The position numbers and the translations under genes are program-made. From positions 94,024 to 158,023 of the forward strand of contig JAWKIL010000015.1 in the NCBI GenBank assembly GCA_041394285.1: a stretch of 64,000 nt of DNA. The letters are read 5' to 3'. Of the stretch, positions 33,779 through 41,946 are shown in pieces. The notes under the pieces were generated by a model. That model made no database searches and was not told the DNA's origin. It worked only from the letters and a program-made list of their open reading frames with translations. This DNA is from CADEDH01 sp041394285 (GTDB taxonomy: Bacteria; Actinomycetota; Acidimicrobiia; Acidimicrobiales; SZUA-35). Positions within the stretch are counted from its first letter, which is position 1, and the number at the start of each line of letters is the position of its first letter.

Positions 33779-35722
33779 ATGAGCTCCGACAACCAGAACT
33801 GGCCGCCGCCGGCCGAGAACGACCCGCCGGCGGCGCCGAGCGAGATGCCGACCCAGGCGGTCCCGTATCTCGGTCCTGAAACCCCGGCGGCGCCGGCCGC
33901 CCCCCACACCCAACCCTACGGTCAGCAACCGGGGGTCTACGGGCAGCCGCCGGCCGCGCCGTCCGGCCAGCCCGACCACGGCCAGCCCGGCTACAGCCCG
34001 CCGAGCTACGGCCAGCCGGCCTACAGCCCGCCGAGCTACGGCCAGCCGGCCGCCCCGCCACCGCCGGGCTACGGCCAACCTCCGGGGCCACCGGCCTACG
34101 GTCAACCGAGCCCCGAGGCGCCGGCCTACGGTCAGGCCGACTACGGCCAACCGGGCCCCGAGGCGCCGGCCTACGGTCAGGCCGACTACGGCCAGGCGGC
34201 GTACAGCCAACCGGGCTACAGCCAACCGGCCGCCCCGGCGCCGCCGCCGACCTACGGCCAGCCGACCGGGCCCGGCGCCTACAACCAGCCGTACGCCGCC
34301 GGGCCGGGCTACGCCCCGGGGCCCGCCACCGGAGACTACGGTGTCCAGCCCTTCAGCCCGTCGGGCGGCCATGCCCCCCGCACCACCGGCGGCGGCCCCC
34401 GCAAGGCGGGCGGCGGCAAGGGCATGGTGGCCGCCGGTGTGGTGGGCGGGCTGGCTGCGCTCGGCCTCCTGGCCGGCGGCGTCTACGCCCTCACCTCGGG
34501 CGGCGGCGACGGCACCACCGGTACCACCGGAACATCGGCCGGCACCTCGCCGGTCACCGACGTCACGGTCAACCCCCGGATCGGCACATCGGTGTCGGGC
34601 AAGGACCTGCAGGCCGGCGACTGCGTGAACTTCGACAACACCGGAGCCGTCATCACCACGTTCGCCGTGGTGGACTGCATCACGCCCCATCTGGCCGAGA
34701 TCGCCGGGCAGGTGGAGCACCCCGAGGCCGGCGCCGCCTTCCCCGGGGGCGACCAGGTGACCCTCTACGCCCGGGACCGGTGCACCGGCATCTCCAACGC
34801 CTACCTCGGCGGCGACGTGCTCGATACCACCTTGAGCGAGACGACGCTGGTACCGGACTTCAACGACTGGACGGGGGGCCTGTACCGCTCGAGCTGCATC
34901 GTCTGGCGCTACGACCAGTCGAACCTGACCGAGTCGGTGAAGGACAAGGCGTCGGCCTACCCCCGCTCGCTCTCCTCGGTGCCCGTGGGCCGCCTCAAAC
35001 CCGGCGACTGCTTCGAGCCGATCACCGAGACCAACGTGGTCGACATCGGCCGGGACTCGAGCGTCAAGGTGGTGGACTGCACCCAGACCCACCGGGGTGT
35101 GTTCTTCGGCCGGGGCCTGCTGCCCAACCCGTCGGCCGACCCCTATCCGGGCGACGAGCCGGTGAACACGGCGTCGGTGGCCAAGTGCGACGAGATCTTC
35201 CTCGGCTTCTTCGGTGTGCCCGCCCCCGGCATCAACTACCGGTACTGGCATCCCGACCAGACCACGTGGACCACCGGTGACCGCCAGGTCGACTGCGTCG
35301 TGCTCGATCCCGAGGCCCTGCCCAGCCCGCTCGACTTCTCCGCCTACAAGCCGATGTTCGACCTGGCCGTCGGCACCTGCTTCGTGCTCCCGCCCGAGGA
35401 GACGCGCGACACCCTCGGCATAGACGACAAGGTCCAACCGGTCGACTGCGCCAGCCAGTACAACGGCCAGGTCTTCTACACCGGCACGTCGCCCTCCACC
35501 GGCGCCTTCCCGGGCGACGCTGCGCTCGACAGCCAGACCCTCGACACCTGTCTCGCCTCGTTCGAGAGCTTTGTGGGGATCGACGCCACGAGCTCCGCCG
35601 TCGGCAACTTCCTCTACTGGTTCCCCAGCGAGGCCGGCTGGGGAGCGGGCGATTACCGCACGGCGTGCGCCGTGGTGGTCGACGAGGGACGCACCGGCTC
35701 CACCCAGAACAGCCGGGCGTGA
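33779..35722 (+). CDS. Membrane-anchored septum-formation-type protein with Gln/Tyr/Pro-rich cytoplasmic tail
   Basis: 647 residues. Residues 1 to about 205 are low-complexity, built of repeated SYGQPAY, APAYGQADYGQ and similar units, as in phase-separating or scaffold tails. One transmembrane helix spans about 214-238 (MVAAGVVGGLAALGLLAGG). The outer part holds three related units beginning LQAGDC (about 276), LKPGDC (about 405) and LAVGTC (about 529). Each carries a second Cys in a VVDC or PVDC strand, the pattern of the Septum_form domain family seen in actinobacterial cell-division-related proteins. The next gene begins 12 nt downstream. Confidence 0.75.
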   Translation: MSSDNQNWPPPAENDPPAAPSEMPTQAVPYLGPETPAAPAAPHTQPYGQQPGVYGQPPAAPSGQPDHGQPGYSPPSYGQPAYSPPSYGQPAAPPPPGYGQPPGPPAYGQPSPEAPAYGQADYGQPGPEAPAYGQADYGQAAYSQPGYSQPAAPAPPPTYGQPTGPGAYNQPYAAGPGYAPGPATGDYGVQPFSPSGGHAPRTTGGGPRKAGGGKGMVAAGVVGGLAALGLLAGGVYALTSGGGDGTTGTTGTSAGTSPVTDVTVNPRIGTSVSGKDLQAGDCVNFDNTGAVITTFAVVDCITPHLAEIAGQVEHPEAGAAFPGGDQVTLYARDRCTGISNAYLGGDVLDTTLSETTLVPDFNDWTGGLYRSSCIVWRYDQSNLTESVKDKASAYPRSLSSVPVGRLKPGDCFEPITETNVVDIGRDSSVKVVDCTQTHRGVFFGRGLLPNPSADPYPGDEPVNTASVAKCDEIFLGFFGVPAPGINYRYWHPDQTTWTTGDRQVDCVVLDPEALPSPLDFSAYKPMFDLAVGTCFVLPPEETRDTLGIDDKVQPVDCASQYNGQVFYTGTSPSTGAFPGDAALDSQTLDTCLASFESFVGIDATSSAVGNFLYWFPSEAGWGAGDYRTACAVVVDEGRTGSTQNSRA

Positions 35723-35734
35723 CAAGCTGGGCGC

Positions 35735-36268
35735 ATGGCAGTCCGCTTCCTTGACCCCCGGGGCTCGATCGGCACACCGATCGAGCCCTACACGCTCAGC
35801 GCCGACTGGTCGGCCGGAGCCCCCGCCATCGGCCTGCTGGCCAACGGCTTTCCCGACTCGGTGAACTTCCTGACCGAGATAGGCGAGGTGCTGGCCACCG
35901 AGCTGCCCGGCGTCCGTACCGTGTTGTGGAACAAGGGCGACGCCTCGTCGCTCGCCTCGGACGACCTGCTCACCACGATCGTCGGCGAGGTGCAGGCGGT
36001 CATCGCCGCCTACGGCCATTGAGGCAGCTGCACCACCGGCACCGTGCGTGACGGCATCAACCTGGCCCGGCGGGGCGTCCCGGCCGTGGCCCTCGTGACC
36101 GAGGAGTTCCTGCCCCAGAGCGTGTTCGTGGCCCGCGCCGCCGGCATGCCCGACATCCCCCGCATCATCCTGCCCCACCCGATCGCCGGCAGCGGCAAGG
36201 AGGCCATGCGCAAGGTGGCCGAGAGCTACGTCCCGGCCATGCTGAGCGCCCTTGGGAGGCCGTCATGA
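35735..36268 (+). CDS. UGSC-family selenoprotein (in-frame TGA read as selenocysteine)
   Basis: Translation from ATG 35735 reaches TGA at 36020-36022. The same frame then continues without interruption to a TGA at 36266-36268 and gives a coherent 177-residue protein, with AAYGH before and GSCTTGTVRDGINLA after the internal TGA. The resulting U96-G97-S98-C99 is the signature of the UGSC (seleno)protein family, in which Sec or Cys occupies the first position. After the motif, RRGVPAVALVTEEF and ILPHPIAGSG look like a Rossmann-like fold with a phosphate-binding turn, reminiscent of reductase subunits of the glycine-reductase type. Role: a selenol/thiol redox enzyme of unknown substrate. The real stop overlaps the next ATG, which also argues that ribosomes pass the internal TGA. 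Confidence 0.88.
36020..36048 (+). promoter_or_regulatory. Selenocysteine TGA with candidate bacterial SECIS hairpin
   Basis: After the TGA at 36020-36022, TGCAC (36029-36033) can pair with GTGCG (36044-36048, one G-U) around the 10-nt loop CACCGGCACC. The distance and size fit the loose rules for bacterial SECIS elements, which lie directly downstream of the UGA. The stem is short, so this particular fold is tentative. Confidence 0.4.
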
Positions 36269-37377
36269 CCGCCACCGAGACCACCCGCCCGGCCACCGGC
36301 TCCGATGACGGCTGGCTGCAGGCGGCCGACGAGCACGCCGCGGTCGAACTGCTGCACGAGCTCGGCTGCACCGACGGGCTGCCCGTGATCGTGCCCACAC
36401 CGGAGCGGGTGGCCCGCATGGTGCTGGCCTCCGGGCTCGACGGCGACCTGATGCTGGCCGAGCTGGGACCGGCCATGGGGGCGGCCACGGTGGAGAAGAT
36501 CGCAGCGGCGGCGGTGATGGCGGGCTGCCTGCCCGACCACATGCCGCTGGTGGTGGCGGCGGTGCAGGCCGTGGCCGACCCCGCCTTCGATCTCACCGAG
36601 ATGCAGGCCACCACCCACTGCACGGCACCCCTGCTGATCGTCAACGGCCCCCTGGCCCCGGTGCTCGGCGTCCATGCCGGTTTCGGCGCCCTCGGCCCCG
36701 GCTTCCGGGCCAACGCCTCGATCGGCCGGGCCCTGCGCCTGGCCATGATCAACATCGGCGGGGGGCGGGCCGGGTCGGCCGACATGTCGCTGCTGGGCCA
36801 CCCCGGCAAGTTCACGTACTGCCTGGCCGAGGCGGAGGACGCCAGCCCGTGGGAACCGTTCCACGTGGCCCGGGGGTTCGACGCCAGCCAGACCGTCGTC
36901 ACCGTGATCGGGGCCGAGGCCCCCCACTCGGTGATCGCCGTGGCCGACCGCGACGTCGATCCCGGCGGAGATCGGATCCTGAACGCCCTGGCCGCCTGCC
37001 TGTCGGCGGTGTCGACCAACAACGCCGTGCTCGGCGGGGGTATGGCGGTGGTGATCCTCAACCCCGACCACGCCGCCACGCTGGCCCAGGCCGGGCTGAG
37101 CCGGGCCGACGTGCAGGCCGCCCTCTACGAACGGGCGGCCAACCGTCGTTCGGTGCTCACCGAGCTGGCCCCGGGCATGGCCCGCAAGGGCGATCCCGAC
37201 GACCTGGTCCGCTGCTTCGCCGCCGCCGACGACATCTGCGTGCTGGTGGCCGGCGGCGGCGGGCTCTACTCGATGGTGATGCCGTCGTGGTGCGCCGGAC
37301 CCCATCGGAACCGGGCCGTCAGCGTGGCCGTCGACACCGATCAGGCCTGCGTGATCCCCGGGCTGTCCGGCGGCTGA
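36265..37377 (+). CDS. Conserved partner protein of the UGSC selenoprotein
   Basis: 370 residues, coupled to the selenoprotein by an ATGA overlap. Conserved-looking blocks are GCTDGLPVIVPT (Cys35 region), AAVMAGCLPDHMPLV, ATTHCTAPLLIVNGP, RANASIGRALRL and GHPGKFTYC with ASPWEPFHVARGF. The several cysteines and the NIGGG segment suggest a redox or cofactor-binding enzyme. I recall proteins of this type next to UGSC genes, but cannot name the reaction. No membrane segment or signal peptide. It is best read as the second subunit of a selenium-dependent system. Confidence 0.7.
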   Translation: MTATETTRPATGSDDGWLQAADEHAAVELLHELGCTDGLPVIVPTPERVARMVLASGLDGDLMLAELGPAMGAATVEKIAAAAVMAGCLPDHMPLVVAAVQAVADPAFDLTEMQATTHCTAPLLIVNGPLAPVLGVHAGFGALGPGFRANASIGRALRLAMINIGGGRAGSADMSLLGHPGKFTYCLAEAEDASPWEPFHVARGFDASQTVVTVIGAEAPHSVIAVADRDVDPGGDRILNALAACLSAVSTNNAVLGGGMAVVILNPDHAATLAQAGLSRADVQAALYERAANRRSVLTELAPGMARKGDPDDLVRCFAAADDICVLVAGGGGLYSMVMPSWCAGPHRNRAVSVAVDTDQACVIPGLSGG

Positions 37378-37387
37378 ACGGCGCCGG

Positions 37388-38104
37388 TCAGTCCACCCAG
37401 CCGGTGAGCTCGGGCACGTGGCGGGCCACCAGGTGGGCGAAAGCGGCCGGGAGGCTGAGCGGCGGCTCCAGGCCGTCCTTGGCCACCCGGGCCGAGGCGG
37501 CCGAGATCGGCCGGAAGCCGGGGGCCTTGAGGTGGGCCTCGGCCACCCGCTCCATGAGCACGAACGCGGCGATGGACTCGGCCACCGACGCCCCCACGGT
37601 GAGCAGCCCGTGGTTGGCCAGGATCACGCCCCGGTTGGGGCCGAGGGCGGCGGCGATCCGCTTGCCGCCCTCGGTGGACAGCACCTGCACCTCCTCGTCG
37701 TCGAAGAGCGCGTGGTCGTCGAAGAAGTAGCACGCCTCCTGGGTGATCGGTGCCAGCAGGCGGCGCTCGGCAGCGAACGGCGTGCCCCACGGGGTGTGGG
37801 TGTGGGCGGCGGCCACCACGTCCGGCCGGGCCTCGTGGATCGGCCAGTGGATCCGGTGGGCGGTCACGTTGTAGGGGCCACGGCCCTCCAGCACCTCGCC
37901 GTCGGGCCCGACCAGAACGAGGTCGTCGAGCTCGGCCCGGTCGAAGCTCACCCCGCCCCGCAGCAGCCAGAAGCAGTCGGGCCGCTCCGGGTCACGGGCG
38001 CTGATGTGGCCGTCGCCCATGTCGCCCCAGCGGAAGGCACCGAAGATCCGGTAGCCCAGCACCACCTCCCGTCGACGCCGGAGCCGCTCGTCGCTCGCTG
38101 CCAT
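37388..38104 (-). CDS. Class II aldolase/adducin family protein
   Basis: 238 residues from ATG 38104, preceded on its strand by GGGGAGG. The family landmarks are GDMGDGHISARDP, the metal histidines in AAHTHTPWG, and ANHGLLTVG. Members are zinc-dependent aldolases or epimerases such as fuculose-phosphate aldolase, or decarboxylase-like relatives. No sugar kinase or isomerase is nearby, so the substrate is open. It converges with the UGSC-partner gene, leaving only 10 nt between the two stops. Confidence 0.88.
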   Translation of the reverse strand: MAASDERLRRRREVVLGYRIFGAFRWGDMGDGHISARDPERPDCFWLLRGGVSFDRAELDDLVLVGPDGEVLEGRGPYNVTAHRIHWPIHEARPDVVAAAHTHTPWGTPFAAERRLLAPITQEACYFFDDHALFDDEEVQVLSTEGGKRIAAALGPNRGVILANHGLLTVGASVAESIAAFVLMERVAEAHLKAPGFRPISAASARVAKDGLEPPLSLPAAFAHLVARHVPELTGWVD

Positions 38105-38245
38105 CTCGCCTCGCCTCCCCACCGAATGCCACCGGTCGCCTGATCGCCTGCCGTTTCCCCGACCGTAGCTGGTCCGGCCGGTCCGGTGTCGGTAGCGTTA
38201 CGGGCCGCGGCCCGGCGACGGGCACCCTAGGGAGGAGAGCGCGCA

Positions 38246-39151
38246 GTGCAGTACGGTGTCCATCTGCCCCAGCTGGGGCGCACGGCCGATCGCAAGACCC
38301 TCATCGAGTGGGCGGAGGAGGCCGACCGGCTCGGGCTCCACTCCGGCTGGGTGAGCGACCACGTGGCCTGGCCCCGGGAGATCGAGTCGAAGTACCCCTA
38401 CACCGACGACGGGAGCTTCCCCGGCGGGTTCGACATGCCGTGGTTGGATCCGCTCGGCACCCTCATGTTCGTGGCGGCCCGCACCGAGCGGCTCAAGCTC
38501 GGCACCACGGTGCTCATCCTCGGCTACCGGCCCCCGGTGCTCACGGCGAAGTTCTGGGCCAGCCTCGACGTGCTGTCGGAGGGGCGTACCCTGCTGGGCG
38601 TTGGCGTGGGCTGGATGAAGGAGGAGTTCGACGTGCTCGGCATGCCGTTCGATCACCGGGGCGCCCGGGGCGACGAGCAGCTCGAGGTGTTCGACCGCCT
38701 GTTCTCCACCGCCAACCCGGCGTTCGACGGCCGCTTCTACCAGTTCCCCGAGATCGGGTTCAGCCCCAAGCCGGTCCAGAGCCCGGTGCCGATCTGGGTG
38801 GGCGGCAACTCCGATGCCGCCTTCCGCCGCACGGCCCGCTACGGCCACTGCTTCCACGCCGCCTTCCAGAAGCGGGACACGGTGGTGGAGGAGTGGGCGG
38901 CCGTGCGGGCGGCGTGTGAGGCCATCGGGCGCGACCCGGGCGAGGTGGAGCTGTCGATCCGCCTCTACCTCGATCCGGAGAGCCGTATGGAGCCGGCCAA
39001 GTCGATCCAGGGATCGGCCGACCAGATGGCGGCCACGGTGGGGGAGTGGGCCGCCATCGGGGTCGACCACATCCTGGTGGACGTGGTGGCCGGCGGGGGA
39101 CCGCAGGGCCGTCTCGACGCCCTGCGCAGCTTCATGACCGACGTCGCCTGA
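38246..39151 (+). CDS. LLM class F420-dependent oxidoreductase
   Basis: 301 residues of the luciferase-like fold: VHLPQLGRTAD, SDHVAWP, KLGTTVLILGYRPP, LLGVGVGWMKEEFDVLG and PIWVGGNSDAAFRRTARYG. The GVGVGWMKEEF form is typical of the probable F420-dependent subfamily (TIGR03619-like) common in actinobacteria. It starts with GTG at 38246 behind GGGAGGAGAG. The substrate is unknown. It is divergent from the aldolase gene and is followed by 115 nt without features. Confidence 0.85.
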   Translation: MQYGVHLPQLGRTADRKTLIEWAEEADRLGLHSGWVSDHVAWPREIESKYPYTDDGSFPGGFDMPWLDPLGTLMFVAARTERLKLGTTVLILGYRPPVLTAKFWASLDVLSEGRTLLGVGVGWMKEEFDVLGMPFDHRGARGDEQLEVFDRLFSTANPAFDGRFYQFPEIGFSPKPVQSPVPIWVGGNSDAAFRRTARYGHCFHAAFQKRDTVVEEWAAVRAACEAIGRDPGEVELSIRLYLDPESRMEPAKSIQGSADQMAATVGEWAAIGVDHILVDVVAGGGPQGRLDALRSFMTDVA

Positions 39152-39266
39152 CGAACCGCCGTGCCGGTGTCCGGCGGGGTGACCGCCGGTCGCCGCCGGC
39201 GACGGCCGGGCCGATCAGGTGGGGGGCGGGGCTTGAACCGGAGGTCGACGGGCCGACAGGAACGCG

Positions 39267-41477
39267 ATGCCGGCTCTCGTCGCCCTCCGCCGCCTCCGCC
39301 ACCGCGTCCAGGGGCCGGTTCCGCTCCGGCGCCGGGTTCGGGCCGGGGCGGCCACCGCGCTCCTGGCGGCCGTGCTCCTGGGCGGTGTGGCCGCCGGTAC
39401 CGCTGCGTTCGGGCTGGCCCGCAACCAGGGCCGGGCCCTCGACGAGGCGGCCCGGGACCTCGCCGGCAGCGCCGCCGCCGACCGGGCCCGGTGGCGGGCC
39501 GAGGCCGCCGCCCTCGCCATCGCCACCGAGCTCACCCGTCTCCAGGCCACGGCGGCCTTCTGGGCCACCGAGCCGGCCCTGCTCGACGGCGCCCGGACCA
39601 CGGCCGAGGCCGCCCGGGCCGCGGGGCTCGAGGGTCTCGACCCGGCTGAGGTCGAGCGGCGCCGACCCGCCACCTCGAGCTTGGCCGCCGACGCCCGAGC
39701 CCAGCGGTTCCTCGACGCCGCCGTGGCCAGCACCCGGGGGATGGCCGAAGCGTCGTTCACCGACGCCGCCGGTCTCACCGGCGGCGCCGTCGGCCCGGCC
39801 GACGACCTGGTGCAGAGCGACGAGCCGTGGTGGCGGGAGGTCTGGGACTACGGCCGGTGGATCGGGGCGCCGGTGGCGGCGCCCGAGGGCGGGGGGCCGC
39901 TGCTGCCGATGGCGTTCCGCATCGAGGACGACCGGGGCGAACCGGTCGGTGTGCTCCGGGTGGCGGTGGATCTGGCCGTGGCCCGTAGCGTGGCCGACGG
40001 GCTCGCCACCGACGGGCTGGCTCTCAGCGTGGCCACCGGCGACGGCACCCTCATCGCCGAGACGGCCACCGGCCACGATGCCGGTCGCATCGGCCAACCG
40101 GGCCTCAGCCCGGTGGCCACCGTCCCCGGACTGGCCGCCGCCGTGCCCGGGGGCGCGGGCTCCTGGATCCGGGGGGCCATCGCCTACGGTGGGGCGCCCC
40201 TCACCGCCCCCGGCCCGGGTCAGGCCGACTGGGTCGTGATCGCCGAGGCCCCGGTGGATCTGTCGGCCACCTCGTCAGGGCCGCTGGCCTCGCTGGAGCG
40301 GCGCCTCGGCGGGGAACGGCGACGAGCGGCCGGTGTGGTGGCCGCCGGCGCCGCCGCCGCCCTGGCCGGCGGGCTGGCTGCCACCCGCGTCATCGGGCGG
40401 CGGGTGGCGGCCCCGGTCGAGGCGCTCGCCTCCGCCGCGCAGGAGCTGGCCGCCCGCGAGCTGCCGGCCGCCCTCGAGATCGCCCGGGGCGGCGTCGACC
40501 GGTCCGTCGCTGGCGGCGGCACGCCACGGGCCGTGGCCCGGCCGGCCGTACCGGGTCGGGGCCCGGGCGGCCACCGTGACCTGGTGATCGCCCGGGGCTG
40601 GGGCCGAGAGGTCTCAATGCTGGCCGCCGCGCTCGACACGGTGGCCCAACGGGCCGTGGCCGAGGCGTCCTACGGCGAGCTGCGAGCCGACCGGGCCTCC
40701 GCCCTGCTGGCCGACGTGGCCCACCGGCATCAGGATCAGGCCCGGCGCCAGCTGGAGCTCGTCGACGAGCTGGCCGGCGCCGCCGGGACCGTCCACACCC
40801 ACCTGTTGCACCAACTCGCCCATCAGGTCCGCAGCGGCCGCCGCCAGGCGGAGAGCCTGCTCGTGCTGGCCGGGGCGGCCGAGCCGGCCACCCGTACCGC
40901 TCCGGTGGCCGTGGAGCGGGTGGTGGCCGCCGCCCTGAGCGAGATCGACAGTCCTCAGCGGATCGTGGCCGGCGACGTGGCACCGGCCGCCGTGGCCGGC
41001 TCCATCGCCGCCGATCTGGCCCACCTGCTGAGCGAGCTGGTGGCCAACGGGCTCGACGCCGGCGGCCCCGATGGTCGGGTGAGGGTGGGCGGCGCCTGGG
41101 AGCCCGGTGCCTTCGTGCTGACCGTGGCCGACACCGGCCCCGATCTCGACCCCTCGCAGCTCGCCACCCTCAACGGCCTCGTGACGCCCGGCGCCCGCCC
41201 GGCCGCCGGTGCCGTTCCCCTCGTCGGCGTCCTGACCGCCACCGTCGGGCCCGGGACCGAGCGCACCCCGCTGGGCCTCGCCGTCGTCCGTCACCTGGCC
41301 GGCCAGCACGGGCTGCTGGTCCGGTTCCGGGCCCGGGCCGCCGGCGGCCTCCAGGCCGAGGTGGCGCTGCCCCGGGGCCTGGCCCTGCCCCCGCCCGAGC
41401 CCACCACCATCACCCGCCGCCCCGCGGACCGCTCGCTCGCTCGACCCCGATCTGGTGCCCCGGGCCGTCACCGGTGA
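39267..41477 (+). CDS. Membrane sensor histidine kinase (nitrate-sensor-like actinobacterial type)
   Basis: 736 residues. A first membrane helix lies at about 27-48, an extracytoplasmic sensor region (Cache-like) follows to about 350, then a second helix and a HAMP-like linker near 375-415. The dimerisation region has the phospho-acceptor candidate His519 in LAHQVRSGRRQAESLLVL, matching the 'LDHLATRMRRNAENLLVL' region of actinobacterial kinases. The ATPase has an N-box with N593 (LVANGLDAGG), a G1-like ADTGPDLD, which is somewhat degenerate, and G2 GLAVVRHLAGQHG. No response regulator is adjacent. Its stop is inside a 42-nt palindrome. Confidence 0.8.
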   Translation: MPALVALRRLRHRVQGPVPLRRRVRAGAATALLAAVLLGGVAAGTAAFGLARNQGRALDEAARDLAGSAAADRARWRAEAAALAIATELTRLQATAAFWATEPALLDGARTTAEAARAAGLEGLDPAEVERRRPATSSLAADARAQRFLDAAVASTRGMAEASFTDAAGLTGGAVGPADDLVQSDEPWWREVWDYGRWIGAPVAAPEGGGPLLPMAFRIEDDRGEPVGVLRVAVDLAVARSVADGLATDGLALSVATGDGTLIAETATGHDAGRIGQPGLSPVATVPGLAAAVPGGAGSWIRGAIAYGGAPLTAPGPGQADWVVIAEAPVDLSATSSGPLASLERRLGGERRRAAGVVAAGAAAALAGGLAATRVIGRRVAAPVEALASAAQELAARELPAALEIARGGVDRSVAGGGTPRAVARPAVPGRGPGGHRDLVIARGWGREVSMLAAALDTVAQRAVAEASYGELRADRASALLADVAHRHQDQARRQLELVDELAGAAGTVHTHLLHQLAHQVRSGRRQAESLLVLAGAAEPATRTAPVAVERVVAAALSEIDSPQRIVAGDVAPAAVAGSIAADLAHLLSELVANGLDAGGPDGRVRVGGAWEPGAFVLTVADTGPDLDPSQLATLNGLVTPGARPAAGAVPLVGVLTATVGPGTERTPLGLAVVRHLAGQHGLLVRFRARAAGGLQAEVALPRGLALPPPEPTTITRRPADRSLARPRSGAPGRHR

Positions 41478-41493
41478 CGGTCCGGGGCACCAG
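41452..41493. terminator. 21-bp perfect hairpin overlapping the kinase stop codon
   Basis: 41452-41472 and 41473-41493 are inverted copies with a single G/T wobble; arms begin and end CTGGTGCCCCGG / CCGGGGCACCAG. The kinase TGA (41475-41477) lies in the right arm. It separates convergent genes and probably terminates both. Confidence 0.75.
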
Positions 41494-41502
41494 AAGCAGG
41501 GG

Positions 41503-41946
41503 TCAGGGGCTCCAGCCGGTCCATCGGAGGGGGACGATCCGGATGACCGGCCCGTCGGGGGGCCGCTCCCGGTACTGGCGGTACTTGGCCGCCAGGGCGG
41601 CCACCGCCCGCTCGTGCTCCGGCCCCCCGGCCACCACCCGGCCGGTGCCGTGCACCCGGATCCACCACAGGGCGCTCCAGTCGTCGGGGTCCCGATGGTC
41701 GGCCAACAACGACACGTTGGGGTCGGCCTCCACGTTGGCCAGGCGGGCCAGGCGCTGATGCCGCTTCGGTTTGTGGTCGACGGCGGTGACCAGGGCGCCG
41801 TCGGCCGGGTCGAGGGCGAAGCAGCAGGGCACGAGGTCGAGACGACCGCCCGGTCCGTGGGTGGCCAGCACGGCGAACGGCTCGGCCAGGAACCGGGCCC
41901 TGCGTTCGGCGTCGGCCGGATCGGCCGGATCGGCCGGGCCGGTCAC
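41503..41946 (-). CDS. F420-dependent PPOX-class oxidoreductase (TIGR03668-like)
   Basis: 147 residues with the split-barrel flavin/F420-binding fold. Landmarks: AVLATHGPGGRLDLVPCCFAL, AVDHKPKR, VSLLADHRD, WWIRVHGTGRVV and a final RWTGW. The VDHKPKR and the length fit the mycobacterial TIGR03668 family that uses F420. GTG 41946 overlaps the methyltransferase stop (GTGA), so the two are translated together. The substrate is unknown. Confidence 0.82.
   Translation of the reverse strand: MTGPADPADPADAERRARFLAEPFAVLATHGPGGRLDLVPCCFALDPADGALVTAVDHKPKRHQRLARLANVEADPNVSLLADHRDPDDWSALWWIRVHGTGRVVAGGPEHERAVAALAAKYRQYRERPPDGPVIRIVPLRWTGWSP

Noticed and set aside
33960..34300. Regular short repeats as a CRISPR or VNTR array
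   Set aside because: They are imperfect codon-phase repeats that encode the YGQP-rich tail of the membrane protein.
35735..36022. Gene at 35735 as a truncated 95-residue protein or frameshift pseudogene
   Set aside because: The frame is not shifted: it continues in phase through TGA into a family-specific GSC motif and ends in an ATGA overlap with the next gene, which favours selenocysteine over decay.
39220..39245. Possible minus-strand tRNA T-arm before the histidine kinase gene
   Set aside because: Only the GGTTCAAG fragment fits; no cloverleaf forms around it.
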